Origin: Herbaspirillum sp. alder98
GTDB lineage: Bacteria > Pseudomonadota > Gammaproteobacteria > Burkholderiales > Burkholderiaceae_D
Length of the DNA: 64,000 bases
Reading direction: 5' to 3'
Assembly (NCBI RefSeq): GCF_020179755.1
Contig: NZ_JAIUCY010000003.1
Location: forward strand, 124,001 to 188,000
Below, piece by piece: positions 9,051 to 17,915 of this stretch; the first letter of the stretch is position 1; every line of letters starts with the position of its first letter. The notes under the pieces are model-generated. The model saw only the letters and a list, made by a program, of their open reading frames with translations, was not told the origin of the DNA and made no database searches. A program made the translations under genes and the position numbers.

Positions 9051-10421
9051 TTAATGCAACAGGCCAGCCGGCGGCGGGCTCGGCTTCTTGCCATCCAGCG
9101 GCAGCGGCACCAGCGTGGCGATGGTCAGGTTGTCGTCCTTGAAATACTTGGCGGCGACCGCCTGCACCTGGGCCGGCGTCACCGTCTTGAGGCGATCGAT
9201 GATGCGGTCGATATTCTTCTGGCCGATGCCGGTGGTCTCCATCATGCCGATCTCCATGGCCTGGCCAAACACCGAGTCGCGCTTGTAGATCTGGGACGCG
9301 ATCAATTGCGTCTTGACCCGTTGCAGCTCCTGCTCGGACACGCCCTCGCTGGCGATGCGGGCCACTTCCCCGCGCAGCAGCGCTTCGAGCTGTTCGGTGC
9401 TGACGCCTGCGGCCGGCGTGCCCTCCAGCGTGAACAGGACCGGCCCCCGCGACACGCCGCTATAGCTGGCGCTGACGCTGGTGGCCTGGTTACCGGTGCG
9501 GATCAGGTTGGCGCTCAGGCGCGCATTTTCATAGCCATCGAGCACCGCCGACAGCACATCCAGGGCATAGGCTTCCTGGTCCTGCTCGACCTGGCGCAGC
9601 GCCGGCACCTTGAAACCCAGCACCACATAGGAGTTTTCGGCCGGCGCCTTGACCGTCACCCGGCGCAGCCCCAGTTGCTGCGGCTCATTCTGCGGCCGCG
9701 CGCGCGGGCGAGGCTGTGCGGCAATCTTGCCGAAATACTTCCTGGCCAGCGCCAGCACGCGGTCGGCATCGACATCGCCGGCCACGACCAGGGTCGCATT
9801 GTTGGGCGCATACCATTGGCGATACCAGGCGGCGAGGTCCTGCACGGTCATGTTTTCCAGGTCATCCATCCAGCCGATCACCGGGTGATGGTAGGGATGC
9901 GCGGTCCAGGCGGCGGCGTTGAGTGCTTCGTTGAGCAAGCCCATCGGCTGGTCATCGGTGCGCCAGCGGCGCTCTTCCATGACGACCCGGATTTCCTTGG
10001 AGAATTCGGCGGCGTCGAACTGCAGGTTGGCCATGCGATCGGCCTCCAGCGCCATCACGGCCTCCAGGTGCGATTTCTCGATCTGCTGGAAGTAGGCGGT
10101 GTAGTCGTTGGCCGTGAAGGCATTCTCGCGCCCGCCCATCTCGGCCACCAGGCGGCTGAATTCGCCTACCTTGTGTTTCCTGGTGCCCTTGAACATCATG
10201 TGCTCGAGGGCGTGCGAAATGCCGGTGGTGCCGTTGAGCTCATCGATCGATCCCACCTTGTACCAGACCATCTGTACGGCGGTCGGGGCGCGACGGTCTT
10301 CCTTGACCACCACCTTCATGCCATTGCCGAGCACGAACTCGCGGGCCGTCTGCGCCTGCGCCAGCGCGGCGCACATGCCGAAAAGGCCGATGGACAGGAT
10401 TGCTCTGATCTTCAAATTCAT
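9051..10421 (-). CDS. M16 family zinc metallopeptidase (catalytic subunit)
   Basis: 456 aa. A signal peptide (residues 1-23, ending AQA) sends it to the periplasm. The inverted zinc motif HALEH is at residues 70-74, and the third ligand is expected in the acidic HLEAVMALEADRM segment. Two M16 lobes follow, the second with RVKTQLIASQIY and FGQAMEIGMMETTG. It should degrade or process peptides with the zinc-less homologue two genes downstream. The ATG before NLKIRAIL is chosen because it gives a proper signal peptide; a longer reading frame upstream overlaps the promoter region shared with ftsY. Confidence 0.93.
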   Translation of the reverse strand: MNLKIRAILSIGLFGMCAALAQAQTAREFVLGNGMKVVVKEDRRAPTAVQMVWYKVGSIDELNGTTGISHALEHMMFKGTRKHKVGEFSRLVAEMGGRENAFTANDYTAYFQQIEKSHLEAVMALEADRMANLQFDAAEFSKEIRVVMEERRWRTDDQPMGLLNEALNAAAWTAHPYHHPVIGWMDDLENMTVQDLAAWYRQWYAPNNATLVVAGDVDADRVLALARKYFGKIAAQPRPRARPQNEPQQLGLRRVTVKAPAENSYVVLGFKVPALRQVEQDQEAYALDVLSAVLDGYENARLSANLIRTGNQATSVSASYSGVSRGPVLFTLEGTPAAGVSTEQLEALLRGEVARIASEGVSEQELQRVKTQLIASQIYKRDSVFGQAMEIGMMETTGIGQKNIDRIIDRLKTVTPAQVQAVAAKYFKDDNLTIATLVPLPLDGKKPSPPPAGLLH

Positions 10422-10432
10422 GGGCTGCGCTC

Positions 10433-10441
10433 TGATAAAAT
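10433..10441 (+). promoter_or_regulatory. possible extended -10 promoter for ftsY
   Basis: TGATAAAAT fits an extended -10 (TGn plus TAAAAT). It lies 134 bp before the ftsY start, in the divergent spacer. No clear -35 is seen, so this is tentative. Confidence 0.35.
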
Positions 10442-10574
10442 GCAACATTCTTCGACCCAGGCTGCCGCTCAGGTCTTTTGGACGGGCAATTGTAACCTGT
10501 CCCATGCGCTTGTCAGGGCATGCCAGACCGCCCGCGCTCCGCTGTCGTCACCCAACATATCCATACGCCACCCG

Positions 10575-11711
10575 ATGTTCAGTTTCTTCAAGAGAAAGCC
10601 GAAGCCGGAAGCCCAGCCAGAAGTCCCGCTGACGCAGCCGGCAGCGCCTGAAGCACCCGCCGCTCCCGTTCCCTCCCCTGCTGCTGTGGCGCCTGTCGCC
10701 GTCGCGCCTGCGGCCGTCGATGTTGTGCCGTTGTCGGCGGCGCAGCCAGAAGTGGTCGTCATCGAGGAAGCGGAGGTCGAGATCGTGTCGGCCCCCGCAC
10801 CGGCGCCAGAAGCCAAGCGTTCGTGGCTGACGCGCCTCAAGTCGGGGCTGTCCAAGACGTCGAGCAACCTGACTACGCTGTTCGTGGGCGCGCGCATCGA
10901 TGACGACCTCTATGAAGAACTCGAGTCGGCCCTGCTTGTGTCGGACGCCGGTGTCGATGCTACCCAGTGGTTGCTCGCCGAGCTCAAGAAGAAGGTCAAG
11001 GCCGAGCGCCTGACCGAGGCGGCGCAGGTGCGCACTGCCTTGCGGGACCTGCTGATCGAATTGCTGCGTCCGCTGCAGCGCCCGCTGGTGCTGGGCCGCG
11101 AACAGCCGCTGGTGATGATGATCGCCGGCGTCAACGGCGCCGGCAAGACCACCACCATCGGCAAGCTGGCGCTGCATCTGCAGGCGCACGAGCAATCGGT
11201 GCTGCTGGCCGCCGGCGACACCTTCCGCGCCGCTGCCCGCGAGCAATTGGCGGTCTGGGGCGAGCGCAACAATGTCTCGGTGATCGCACAGGAGTCCGGC
11301 GACCCGGCCGCAGTGGCGTTCGACGCCGTGCATTCGGCCCAGGCGCGTGGCACCAACGTGGTGATGATCGATACCGCCGGGCGCCTGCCGACCCAGTTGC
11401 ACCTGATGGACGAGCTCAAGAAGATCAAGCGCGTCATCGGCAAGGGCATGGCCTCGGCGCCGCACGAGATCCTGCTGGTGATCGACGGCAATACCGGCCA
11501 GAACGCGCTGGCCCAGGTCAAGGCTTTCGATGACGCACTGGGACTGACCGGCCTGGTGGTCACCAAGCTGGACGGCACCGCCAAGGGCGGCATCCTGGCC
11601 GCCATCGCCAAGACCCGTCCGGTGCCGCTGTATTTCATCGGTGTCGGCGAGCAGATCGAAGACCTGCAGCCGTTCGACGCCACCGAATTCGTCGATGCCC
11701 TGCTGAGCTGA
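10575..11711 (+). CDS. ftsY: signal recognition particle receptor FtsY
   Basis: 378 aa. An N-terminal Lys patch (MFSFFKRKPKP) and an Ala/Pro/Val-rich A region (residues ~10-85) precede the N and G domains. The SRP-GTPase motifs are all visible: GVNGAGKTTTIGKLA, DTFRAAAREQL, DTAGRLPTQ, TKLDGTAKGG and the final GVGEQIEDLQPFD. FtsY docks the SRP-ribosome complex at the SecYEG translocon. A very long open frame extends upstream but is antisense to the M16 gene; family start and charge pattern support 10575. ftsE follows after 12 bp. Confidence 0.97.
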   Translation: MFSFFKRKPKPEAQPEVPLTQPAAPEAPAAPVPSPAAVAPVAVAPAAVDVVPLSAAQPEVVVIEEAEVEIVSAPAPAPEAKRSWLTRLKSGLSKTSSNLTTLFVGARIDDDLYEELESALLVSDAGVDATQWLLAELKKKVKAERLTEAAQVRTALRDLLIELLRPLQRPLVLGREQPLVMMIAGVNGAGKTTTIGKLALHLQAHEQSVLLAAGDTFRAAAREQLAVWGERNNVSVIAQESGDPAAVAFDAVHSAQARGTNVVMIDTAGRLPTQLHLMDELKKIKRVIGKGMASAPHEILLVIDGNTGQNALAQVKAFDDALGLTGLVVTKLDGTAKGGILAAIAKTRPVPLYFIGVGEQIEDLQPFDATEFVDALLS

Positions 11712-11723
11712 GACCATACTTAG

Positions 11724-12416
11724 ATGATCGAATTTTCCCGGGTATCCAAGCAATATGCGCGTGAGGTCTATGCCTTGCGCGACATTTCTTTGTCGGTGCA
11801 GAAAGGCGAACTGCTTTTCCTGGCCGGACCTTCCGGCGCCGGCAAGTCGACGCTGCTGAAGATGATTGCCGCCATCGAGCGCCCCAGCGCCGGCACCCTG
11901 TCGGTCAACGGCCAGGACATCGGCGGCATCAAGGCCTCCGGCCTGCCCTACCTGCGCCGCAACCTGGGACTGATCTTCCAGCAACAGCGCCTGCTGCTGG
12001 ACCGCAACCTGCTGTCGAACGTGATGCTGCCGCTGATCGTCACCGGCGCCTCGCGCGCCGACGCCGAGCGGCGTGCCCGCGCCGCGCTGGACAAGGTCGA
12101 CCTGCTGGACAAGGCCACCTCCGAGCCGCAGGAGCTGTCCGGCGGCGAGCAGCAACGGGTGGCCATCGCCCGCGCCATCGTCAACCGTCCACAGATCATC
12201 CTGGCTGACGAGCCGACCGCCAATCTCGACCGCGCCAATGCCAACAAGGTGCTGGCGGCATTGAAGTCGTTCCACGGGGTGGGCGTGACCTGCCTGATCT
12301 CGACCCACGACGAGCAATACCTGACCGGCGCCGACCGCATCGTGTACCTGGACCGGGGCCGCATCGTCGATGGCTGGCATAACGGCGTGGCCAACCCGGT
12401 GGAGGTATCGCCATGA
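11724..12416 (+). CDS. ftsE: cell division ATP-binding protein FtsE
   Basis: 230 aa. ABC ATPase motifs: Walker A GPSGAGKST at 35-43, Q-loop LIFQQQRLLLDRN, signature LSGGEQQR, Walker B IILADEPTANLD, H-loop STHDEQYL. With FtsX it forms the divisome-linked complex that activates periplasmic cell-wall hydrolases through EnvC-type adaptors. The stop overlaps the ftsX start by 4 bp (ATGA), so translation is coupled. The ftsY-ftsE-ftsX order is conserved in proteobacteria. Confidence 0.97.
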   Translation: MIEFSRVSKQYAREVYALRDISLSVQKGELLFLAGPSGAGKSTLLKMIAAIERPSAGTLSVNGQDIGGIKASGLPYLRRNLGLIFQQQRLLLDRNLLSNVMLPLIVTGASRADAERRARAALDKVDLLDKATSEPQELSGGEQQRVAIARAIVNRPQIILADEPTANLDRANANKVLAALKSFHGVGVTCLISTHDEQYLTGADRIVYLDRGRIVDGWHNGVANPVEVSP

Positions 12417-13336
12417 ACTGGTTGCGCCAACACCGGGCCGCCATGGCCGACGCGCTGCGCCACCTGCTGCGCTCGCCGGGCAACTTCCTGCTCAACGTAT
12501 TGGTGGTGTCGATCGCCCTGGCGCTGCCGTTCGCCGGCCTGTCGGCGCTCGAGAACGTACGCCCGATCTCGGAGCAGATGTCGGTCGAGCCTGAAATCAG
12601 CATCTTCATGAAGCTCGACGCCAGCCGCGACACCTCACAGGCCATGGGCCGCACCATCGAACAGGTGCTCAAGCAGAGCGACACGGTGGGCAAGATCGAA
12701 TTCGTCCCGCGCGAGAAGGCCTTCGACGCGCTCAAGAACAAGAGCGGCATGGGCGATGTCCTGGCCACGCTGGGCAGTAATCCGCTGCCAGACAGCTATG
12801 TGCTGCGCCTGCCGGGCTTCGAAAACGCCATGGACGCCGGTCGCGTGGACGACATTGCCCAGAAACTGAAGAACCAGCCGGGCGTGGATACGGTGCAGAT
12901 CGACTCAGCCTGGGTCAAGCGCCTGGCCGCGCTGCTGCGCATCCTGCGGCTGGTGCTGCTGTTCCTGGGCATGACCCTGGGCGCGGTGGTGGTGGCGGTG
13001 GTGTTCAACACCATCCGCCTGCAGGTGATGACCCAGAGCGAAGAGATCGAGGTGTCGCGCCTGCTGGGCGCCACCAAATCCTTCATCCATCGCCCCTTCT
13101 ACTACACCGGCGCCTTGCTGGGCCTGTGCGCCGGCGTGGTGGCGCTGGGCCTGGTAGTGGCGGCGCAGCAGCCGCTGAATGCGGCGATCATCGATTTTGC
13201 GCATCTTTATGCGTCCGAATTCCAGCTGGCGCTGCCCAGCCCGACCGCCATCGCCTTGCTGCTCGCCATCAGCGCCCTGCTGGGGCTGCTGGGAGCAATG
13301 ATGTCGGTGCGGCGCCACCTGGCGCGCATGGGCTGA
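12413..13336 (+). CDS. ftsX: cell division protein FtsX (permease-like)
   Basis: 307 aa. A cytosolic tail is followed by a first membrane segment (about 25-45), a periplasmic domain of ~130 residues (PEISIFMKLDASRD...), and three C-terminal membrane segments with the coupling region TQSEEIEVSRLLGATKSFIHRPF. It overlaps ftsE by 4 bp. FtsX does not transport; it relays FtsE ATP hydrolysis to cell-wall amidase activation. A GC-rich hairpin lies 31 bp after the stop. Confidence 0.95.
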   Translation: MNWLRQHRAAMADALRHLLRSPGNFLLNVLVVSIALALPFAGLSALENVRPISEQMSVEPEISIFMKLDASRDTSQAMGRTIEQVLKQSDTVGKIEFVPREKAFDALKNKSGMGDVLATLGSNPLPDSYVLRLPGFENAMDAGRVDDIAQKLKNQPGVDTVQIDSAWVKRLAALLRILRLVLLFLGMTLGAVVVAVVFNTIRLQVMTQSEEIEVSRLLGATKSFIHRPFYYTGALLGLCAGVVALGLVVAAQQPLNAAIIDFAHLYASEFQLALPSPTAIALLLAISALLGLLGAMMSVRRHLARMG

Positions 13337-13553
13337 CATCGCGTCAAACCCGCTGTACTGCATCATTGGCCGCCAGACTGCCTCTGGCGGCCTTGCTCTC
13401 CCGGCTGCAAACTTTGTTACACCTTTTTGCGCCGCTTTTGACCTCCATCGCAACTTTGTTTGTCGAATTCCTTCTAAGATGGCAGGGACGAAACAAGCAA
13501 TCATTATCACAATTGCAATAGAGCGATTCTATCGGGGCCTTCCAAAACTGCAA
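13337..13553. other. intergenic region between ftsX and the rpoH CIRCE element
   Basis: No gene is supported here; ftsX and the rpoH start are 323 bp apart. The left part holds the hairpin at 13368-13392; the right part is AT-richer than the surroundings and includes T-runs and CAATTGCAAT. The regulatory element just before rpoH is given separately. Confidence 0.6.
13368..13396 (+). terminator. hairpin after ftsX, probable terminator
   Basis: GGCCGCCAGA and TCTGGCGGCC form a perfect 10-bp stem with a 5-nt loop, followed by TTGC. The T-run is poor, so it may instead stabilise the mRNA end. Confidence 0.5.
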
Positions 13554-13580
13554 TTAGCACTCTCAATTAGCGAGTGCTAG
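13554..13580 (+). promoter_or_regulatory. CIRCE element (HrcA operator) upstream of rpoH
   Basis: TTAGCACTC, 9 bp, then GAGTGCTAG: 17 of the 18 arm bases match the CIRCE consensus TTAGCACTC-N9-GAGTGCTAA. A TAGAAT -10-like hexamer (13578-13583) overlaps its right end, and TTAGCA (13554-13559) could be the -35 at an 18-bp spacing. HrcA bound here would block RNA polymerase, which predicts heat derepression of rpoH. HrcA itself is not in the window. Confidence 0.9.
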
Positions 13581-13659
13581 AATACCCTATCGAAATGCTC
13601 CAGTTTTAGCATTGCCGCCAACCGTACGTGGCTTTCCGTCGGGACAAAAGGAGAAATCA

Positions 13660-14559
13660 ATGAAATCTGCGTCTGCACAAACTGCACTCATGCCAGTCGA
13701 GTCCAATGCACTCGCGCTCGGTTTTTCCGGCAGCCTGGGCAATATCGACGCATATATCTCGGCAGTGAACCGCCTGCCGATGCTGACTCATGAAGAAGAA
13801 ATGAGCCTGGCGCGCAAGCTGCGCGAGAACAACGACCTGGGCGCCGCCCAGAAGATGGTGTTGTCGCACTTGCGCCTGGTGGTGTCGATTGCGCGCGGCT
13901 ACCTGGGTTATGGCCTGCCGCACGCCGACCTGATCCAGGAAGGCAATATCGGCCTGATGAAGGCCGTGAAGCGCTTCGATCCGGGCCAGAACGTGCGCCT
14001 GGTGTCGTACGCCATGCACTGGATCAAGGCCGAGATTCACGAATACATCCTGAAGAACTGGCGCCTGGTGAAGGTTGCCACGACCAAGGCCCAACGCAAA
14101 TTGTTCTTCAACCTGCGCAGCCACAAGTCGGGCCTGGACACCATGACGCCAGCCCAGGTCGATGCCCTGGCCAAGACGCTGGACGTGAAGCGCGAAGAAG
14201 TGATCGAGATGGAAACCCGTCTCTCGGGTCGCGATATCGCCCTGGAGTCGCCCACCGATGATGAAGATGACAAGTTCGCGCCGATCGCCTACCTGTCGTC
14301 CGAAACCTCGGAGCCGACCCGCGTGATGGAAGCCAAGCAGTACGATCGCATGCAGTCCGAAGGGCTGGAAGCAGCGTTGTCGAAGCTGGATGACCGCTCG
14401 CGTCGCATCGTTGAAGCGCGCTGGCTGGCCAATGATGATGGCTCGGGCGCAACGCTGCATGAGCTGGCTGACGAGTTCGGCGTGTCTGCCGAACGTATCC
14501 GCCAGATCGAAGCGGTAGCATTGAAGAAGATGAAGACATCGCTGCAGGCGTTTTCCTGA
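13660..14559 (+). CDS. rpoH: RNA polymerase heat-shock sigma factor (sigma-32)
   Basis: 299 aa. Regions 1.2 to 4.2 of a group 2/3 sigma-70 factor are present: THEEEMSLARKLRENND, region 2 (LIQEGNIGLMKAVKRFDP and SYAMHWIKAEIHEYIL) and the C-terminal HTH GVSAERIRQIEAVALKKMK. The RpoH box QRKLFFNLR (about residues 132-140), specific for sigma-32, settles the identity. It directs transcription of chaperone and protease genes. AAAGGAG precedes the ATG. Upstream is a CIRCE element; downstream is a 16-bp-stem terminator. Confidence 0.98.
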   Translation: MKSASAQTALMPVESNALALGFSGSLGNIDAYISAVNRLPMLTHEEEMSLARKLRENNDLGAAQKMVLSHLRLVVSIARGYLGYGLPHADLIQEGNIGLMKAVKRFDPGQNVRLVSYAMHWIKAEIHEYILKNWRLVKVATTKAQRKLFFNLRSHKSGLDTMTPAQVDALAKTLDVKREEVIEMETRLSGRDIALESPTDDEDDKFAPIAYLSSETSEPTRVMEAKQYDRMQSEGLEAALSKLDDRSRRIVEARWLANDDGSGATLHELADEFGVSAERIRQIEAVALKKMKTSLQAFS

Positions 14560-14582
14560 TCTGCACGACATTGACAGGCAGC

Positions 14583-14618
14583 AAAAAAGAAAGGCACCTT
14601 CGGGTGCCTTTCTTTTTT
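14583..14618. terminator. strong bidirectional terminator between rpoH and sco
   Basis: Perfect 16-bp arms (AAAAAAGAAAGGCACC and its complement) around a TTCG tetraloop. A and T runs at both ends allow termination of both convergent genes. Confidence 0.92.
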
Positions 14619-14636
14619 AGCCTTCCGACCCGCAGG

Positions 14637-15233
14637 TCAGGATGAGGACAGCAGCAACTTGATATCGTGGGTCAGCGTCTGCGGGCCCTGGCCGTGCTTG
14701 ACGAACAGGCGGATATGCCCCTGCGGATCGAACACATAGCTGCCGGCGGTGTGGTCCATCGTATAGCTGCCCGGCTCCTTGCCCGGCACCTTCTGGTAGA
14801 ACACCTTGAATTCACGACCGACCTTCTCGGTGGCGGCGGCGTCACCACGCAGGCCCAGGAAGCGCTTGTCGAATGCCGGCACGTATTGCGACAGGATCTG
14901 CTGGGTATCACGATCCGGATCGACCGTGACGAACAACACCTGCACCCTATCGGCGTCGGCGCCCAGCTCCTTCATCACATTGGACATCTCGACCATCGTG
15001 GTGGGGCAGACATCGGGACACTGGGTGTAACCGAAGAACATCACCACCACCTTGCCCTTGAAGTCCGCCAGCGTACGGGGGGTGCCGTTGTGGTCGGTCA
15101 GGGCGAAGTCCTTGGCATAGTCGAGCCCGGTGACGTCGGTGTTGTTGAACTTGACTTCAGGCTTGGACGGGCCGCATGCCACCAGCAAGGTGGCGCAGGC
15201 AGCCAGCAACAGCGTGCTCAGGATTCGCTTCAT
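14637..15233 (-). CDS. Sco1/SenC family copper chaperone (lipoprotein)
   Basis: 198 aa. A lipoprotein signal (lipobox LLVAC) anchors it outside the inner membrane. The thioredoxin-like domain carries the copper-binding CPDVCPTT (CxxxC) and a distal His in DHTAGSYVFDPQG. Sco proteins deliver copper to, or reduce, the CuA site of CoxB, which is encoded upstream. It is the last gene after ctaB; an alternative start at 15245 would overlap the ctaB stop by one base (TGATG). Redox conditions for its role are inferred from the family. Confidence 0.93.
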   Translation of the reverse strand: MKRILSTLLLAACATLLVACGPSKPEVKFNNTDVTGLDYAKDFALTDHNGTPRTLADFKGKVVVMFFGYTQCPDVCPTTMVEMSNVMKELGADADRVQVLFVTVDPDRDTQQILSQYVPAFDKRFLGLRGDAAATEKVGREFKVFYQKVPGKEPGSYTMDHTAGSYVFDPQGHIRLFVKHGQGPQTLTHDIKLLLSSS

Positions 15234-15244
15234 CGGGGCCGTCA

Positions 15245-16138
15245 TCAGAAGGTGCGGAACAGGAAGTAATGGTCCACCAGCAGGACCGCGAACAGGATCG
15301 ACAGGTACACGATCGAATAGGCGAAGGCGCGGCGGGCGATCAGATCGGTGTAGTGGCGATAGATCTGCCACGAGAACCAGAAGAAGATCGCGTCCAGCAC
15401 GATGGCAGTGCCCAGGTAGATCAGGCCGCTCATGCCGATGGCAAACGGCAGCATGGTGGTCGCCACCAAGGCGATGGTGTACATCAGGATATGCAGCTTG
15501 GTCACTTCCATGCCGTGCGTGATGGGCAGCATCGGCAGGCCCGACTTGGCGTAGTCGTCGCGACGGTACATCGCCAGCGCCCAGAAATGCGGCGGGGTCC
15601 AGATGAAGATGATCAGCACCAGCACCCAGGCCTGCATCGGTACGTCGTTGGCCATCGCGGCCCAGCCCAGCGCTGGCGGCATGGCGCCGGCCAGCCCGCC
15701 GATGACGATGTTCTGCGACGTCGCCGGCTTGAGCAGGATGGTGTAGATGATGGCGTAGCCGAGGAAGGTGGCGAAGGTCAGCCACATGGTCAGCGGGTTG
15801 ACCAGTGCATACAGCACCCACATGCCCAAACCGCCCAGCACACCCGAAAACACCAGCGTCTGCGGCACCGTGATCTCGCCCCGCGCCATCGGGCGGCGGG
15901 CGGTGCGGGCCATGCGCGAATCGATCTCGCGCTCGACCAGGCAATTGATGGCGAAGGCGGCGCCGGCCAGCAGCCAGATGCCCAGGGTGCCGAACACCAC
16001 CTTGCGCCAGTCGGGCAACTCGGGCGTGGACAGGAACATGCCGATCACGGCACAGAACACGGCCAGCTGCGTCACGCGCGGCTTGGTCAGCGCCCAGTAC
16101 TGGGCAATACGATTGGGTTGGGCAGTCAGAGTGGTCAT
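15245..16138 (-). CDS. ctaB: protoheme IX farnesyltransferase (heme O synthase)
   Basis: 297 aa with about nine membrane segments. The prenyltransferase motif [21 protein letters not shown] (N..DxxxD region) and the second conserved segment [14 protein letters not shown] are present. It adds a farnesyl group to heme B to form heme O, which CtaA next converts to heme A. It starts just after the ctaA stop; an ATG 24 bp upstream inside ctaA is possible. Also named cyoE in other species. Confidence 0.97.
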   Translation of the reverse strand: MTTLTAQPNRIAQYWALTKPRVTQLAVFCAVIGMFLSTPELPDWRKVVFGTLGIWLLAGAAFAINCLVEREIDSRMARTARRPMARGEITVPQTLVFSGVLGGLGMWVLYALVNPLTMWLTFATFLGYAIIYTILLKPATSQNIVIGGLAGAMPPALGWAAMANDVPMQAWVLVLIIFIWTPPHFWALAMYRRDDYAKSGLPMLPITHGMEVTKLHILMYTIALVATTMLPFAIGMSGLIYLGTAIVLDAIFFWFSWQIYRHYTDLIARRAFAYSIVYLSILFAVLLVDHYFLFRTF

Positions 16139-16139
16139 G

Positions 16140-17261
16140 TCAGGTGGCAGCGGCTGGCGCATCGCCCGGGCTGGCAGCGCCGGCAGGAGCGAATCTAGCC
16201 TTGTAGTTTAACATGACCAGTAACAGCACCAGCAGCGCCGCACCGCCGTTGTGCACCACGGCAATGGCCAGCGGCCAGTTGAAATAGATGGTGGCGAGCC
16301 CGGTCAACAGCTGCAAACCGATGACCAGCAAGAGCCAGCGCCCGGTGCGGCGCAGTCCGCCGTCGCCCATTGCCCGGTGTGCCAGCCATACAACATACAA
16401 GATCACGACAAAGGCAAAACTGCGGTGCACCCAGTGGATTGCCGTGAGCGCCTGGAACGGCAGGTAGTCGCCTGCGGCGGTCATGCCAAGGTGGCGCCAG
16501 AGCGTAAAGCCGTGCTCGAAATCCATCTCCGGCACCAGTTGTCCATTGCATAACGGAAAGTCGCTACAGGCCAGCGCCGCGTAGTTGGTGCTGACCCAGC
16601 CGCCCAACGCCACCTGCAACACCAGCAGTAGCATGCCGATCGCCGCCGGTCGCGCCAGCGAACGGCCCAGCCGCGTCACCGGCAGATGGGTATCCTGGCG
16701 CGCGCCCATCCACGCCAGCATCGCCAGCAGGGTCAATCCCAGCAACAGGTGAATGGTGACGATCACCGGTTGCAGCTTCATGGTCACGGTCCAGGCGCCG
16801 AAGGCCCCTTGCAGGCACACGAAACCCAACAGCGCGGTGGGAAAACCGGGGCGGAAATCGGCATCGGTGCGGCGCGACTTGATCCAGCGCCGCCAGGCGA
16901 TCACCACCATCGTGATGATCAACACCCCGACCGCCATGGCCAGGTAGCGGTGCGTCATCTCGATCCAGGCCTTGGCCACCGTCACCGGCCCGGTGGGCAT
17001 GGCTTCCTGGGCGGCACTGATATGTTCGTGCGCCAGCAGCGGATTGGAGTGACCATAGCAGCCCGGCCAGTCGGGGCAACCGAGGCCGGAATCGGTCAGG
17101 CGCGTGAAGGCGCCGAACATGATCAGGTCGAAGGTCAGGAAAAGTGTTACCCACACCAGCTTGCGATACTTGTTGGCATCGCTGGAGACCCACACCAGCG
17201 TCAACGGAATCAAGGCCACCAGAAGGCCCATCAGGCCCAGTTGAATCAACATCGTTTGCAT
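16140..17261 (-). CDS. ctaA: heme A synthase (COX15/CtaA)
   Basis: 373 aa with eight membrane helices. Conserved features: [25 protein letters not shown] near the N-terminus (the first His/Cys loop), [15 protein letters not shown], and WVHRSFAF in the second half. The enzyme oxidises the methyl of heme O to a formyl, giving heme A for CoxA. It is read with the Sco-like gene upstream and ctaB downstream. Confidence 0.97.
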   Translation of the reverse strand: MQTMLIQLGLMGLLVALIPLTLVWVSSDANKYRKLVWVTLFLTFDLIMFGAFTRLTDSGLGCPDWPGCYGHSNPLLAHEHISAAQEAMPTGPVTVAKAWIEMTHRYLAMAVGVLIITMVVIAWRRWIKSRRTDADFRPGFPTALLGFVCLQGAFGAWTVTMKLQPVIVTIHLLLGLTLLAMLAWMGARQDTHLPVTRLGRSLARPAAIGMLLLVLQVALGGWVSTNYAALACSDFPLCNGQLVPEMDFEHGFTLWRHLGMTAAGDYLPFQALTAIHWVHRSFAFVVILYVVWLAHRAMGDGGLRRTGRWLLLVIGLQLLTGLATIYFNWPLAIAVVHNGGAALLVLLLVMLNYKARFAPAGAASPGDAPAAAT

Positions 17262-17300
17262 CTCTTTTCTAAAAAAATCCTGATTTCCGGCGCGCGGGCA

Positions 17301-17915
17301 TCAACCGATGGCCGAAGCGCGCAGCACCTTGGAAATATCCTTCTTCATGCGCCCCGGATCGGGGTCCTTGGGGAAACGCAGCATCAGGTTGCCCAGCGGA
17401 TCGATCAGGTAGATATGGTCTTCGGCCATGGTGCCCGCCTCCACCGGCAGCCAGGAGCGCAGCCGCGCCGCATCCACGCGCAGCATGTCGGTGCCGTCGA
17501 ATTCGCGCATCAGCATGGTCTGCACCGGTTCGCGGTCCACGATCAGCCACACGCGCTCGACCCGTTCCATCTCCTTACCTTGCATCAATCTGAGCTGACG
17601 CATGGTGAACAGCTTGTTGCGACAAACCTCGGTACAGTCGCCGCGATCGACCTGCAGCATGACCCACTTGCCCCGGTAATCCTCAAGGCCGGCGCGATGA
17701 CCATCGAGCGCCGTGCTGCCCAGGTCGGGAATCGGGTATTGCCGCGGATCGAGCAGGGTGCCGTAGTTGTTACGCCCTTCCGGCTTGATCACGTAATAGG
17801 TGAGATAGGAAGCGATCATCGGCGCGGCGCACACCGCCACCACCAGCAGCAACTTCCAGCGACCACGCCAGCGGCGCTTGTCGTCTGCCACCGAACCTGC
17901 TTCAGGCTTTGTCAT
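17301..17915 (-). CDS. membrane-anchored Sco-like thioredoxin-fold protein
   Basis: 204 aa. One N-terminal membrane helix (about residues 21-42) tethers a periplasmic thioredoxin-like domain. It contains GKWVMLQVDRGDCTEVCRN with a CxxxC like that of Sco1, and a late EDHIYLIDPLGNLMLRFP strand, but the surrounding residues differ from true Sco. Proteins of this type recur between SURF1 and ctaA in betaproteobacteria. The start overlaps the end of the SURF1 gene by 14 bp, so the two are co-translated; a GTG 9 bp earlier is possible. Probably a second metal or thiol chaperone for the oxidase. Confidence 0.8.
   Translation of the reverse strand: MTKPEAGSVADDKRRWRGRWKLLLVVAVCAAPMIASYLTYYVIKPEGRNNYGTLLDPRQYPIPDLGSTALDGHRAGLEDYRGKWVMLQVDRGDCTEVCRNKLFTMRQLRLMQGKEMERVERVWLIVDREPVQTMLMREFDGTDMLRVDAARLRSWLPVEAGTMAEDHIYLIDPLGNLMLRFPKDPDPGRMKKDISKVLRASAIG

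Noticed and set aside
9054-10574. A possible ~500-residue N-terminal extension of FtsY
   Set aside because: It is antisense to the M16 peptidase, and FtsY proteins start with the Lys-rich MFSFFKRK-type sequence found at 10575.
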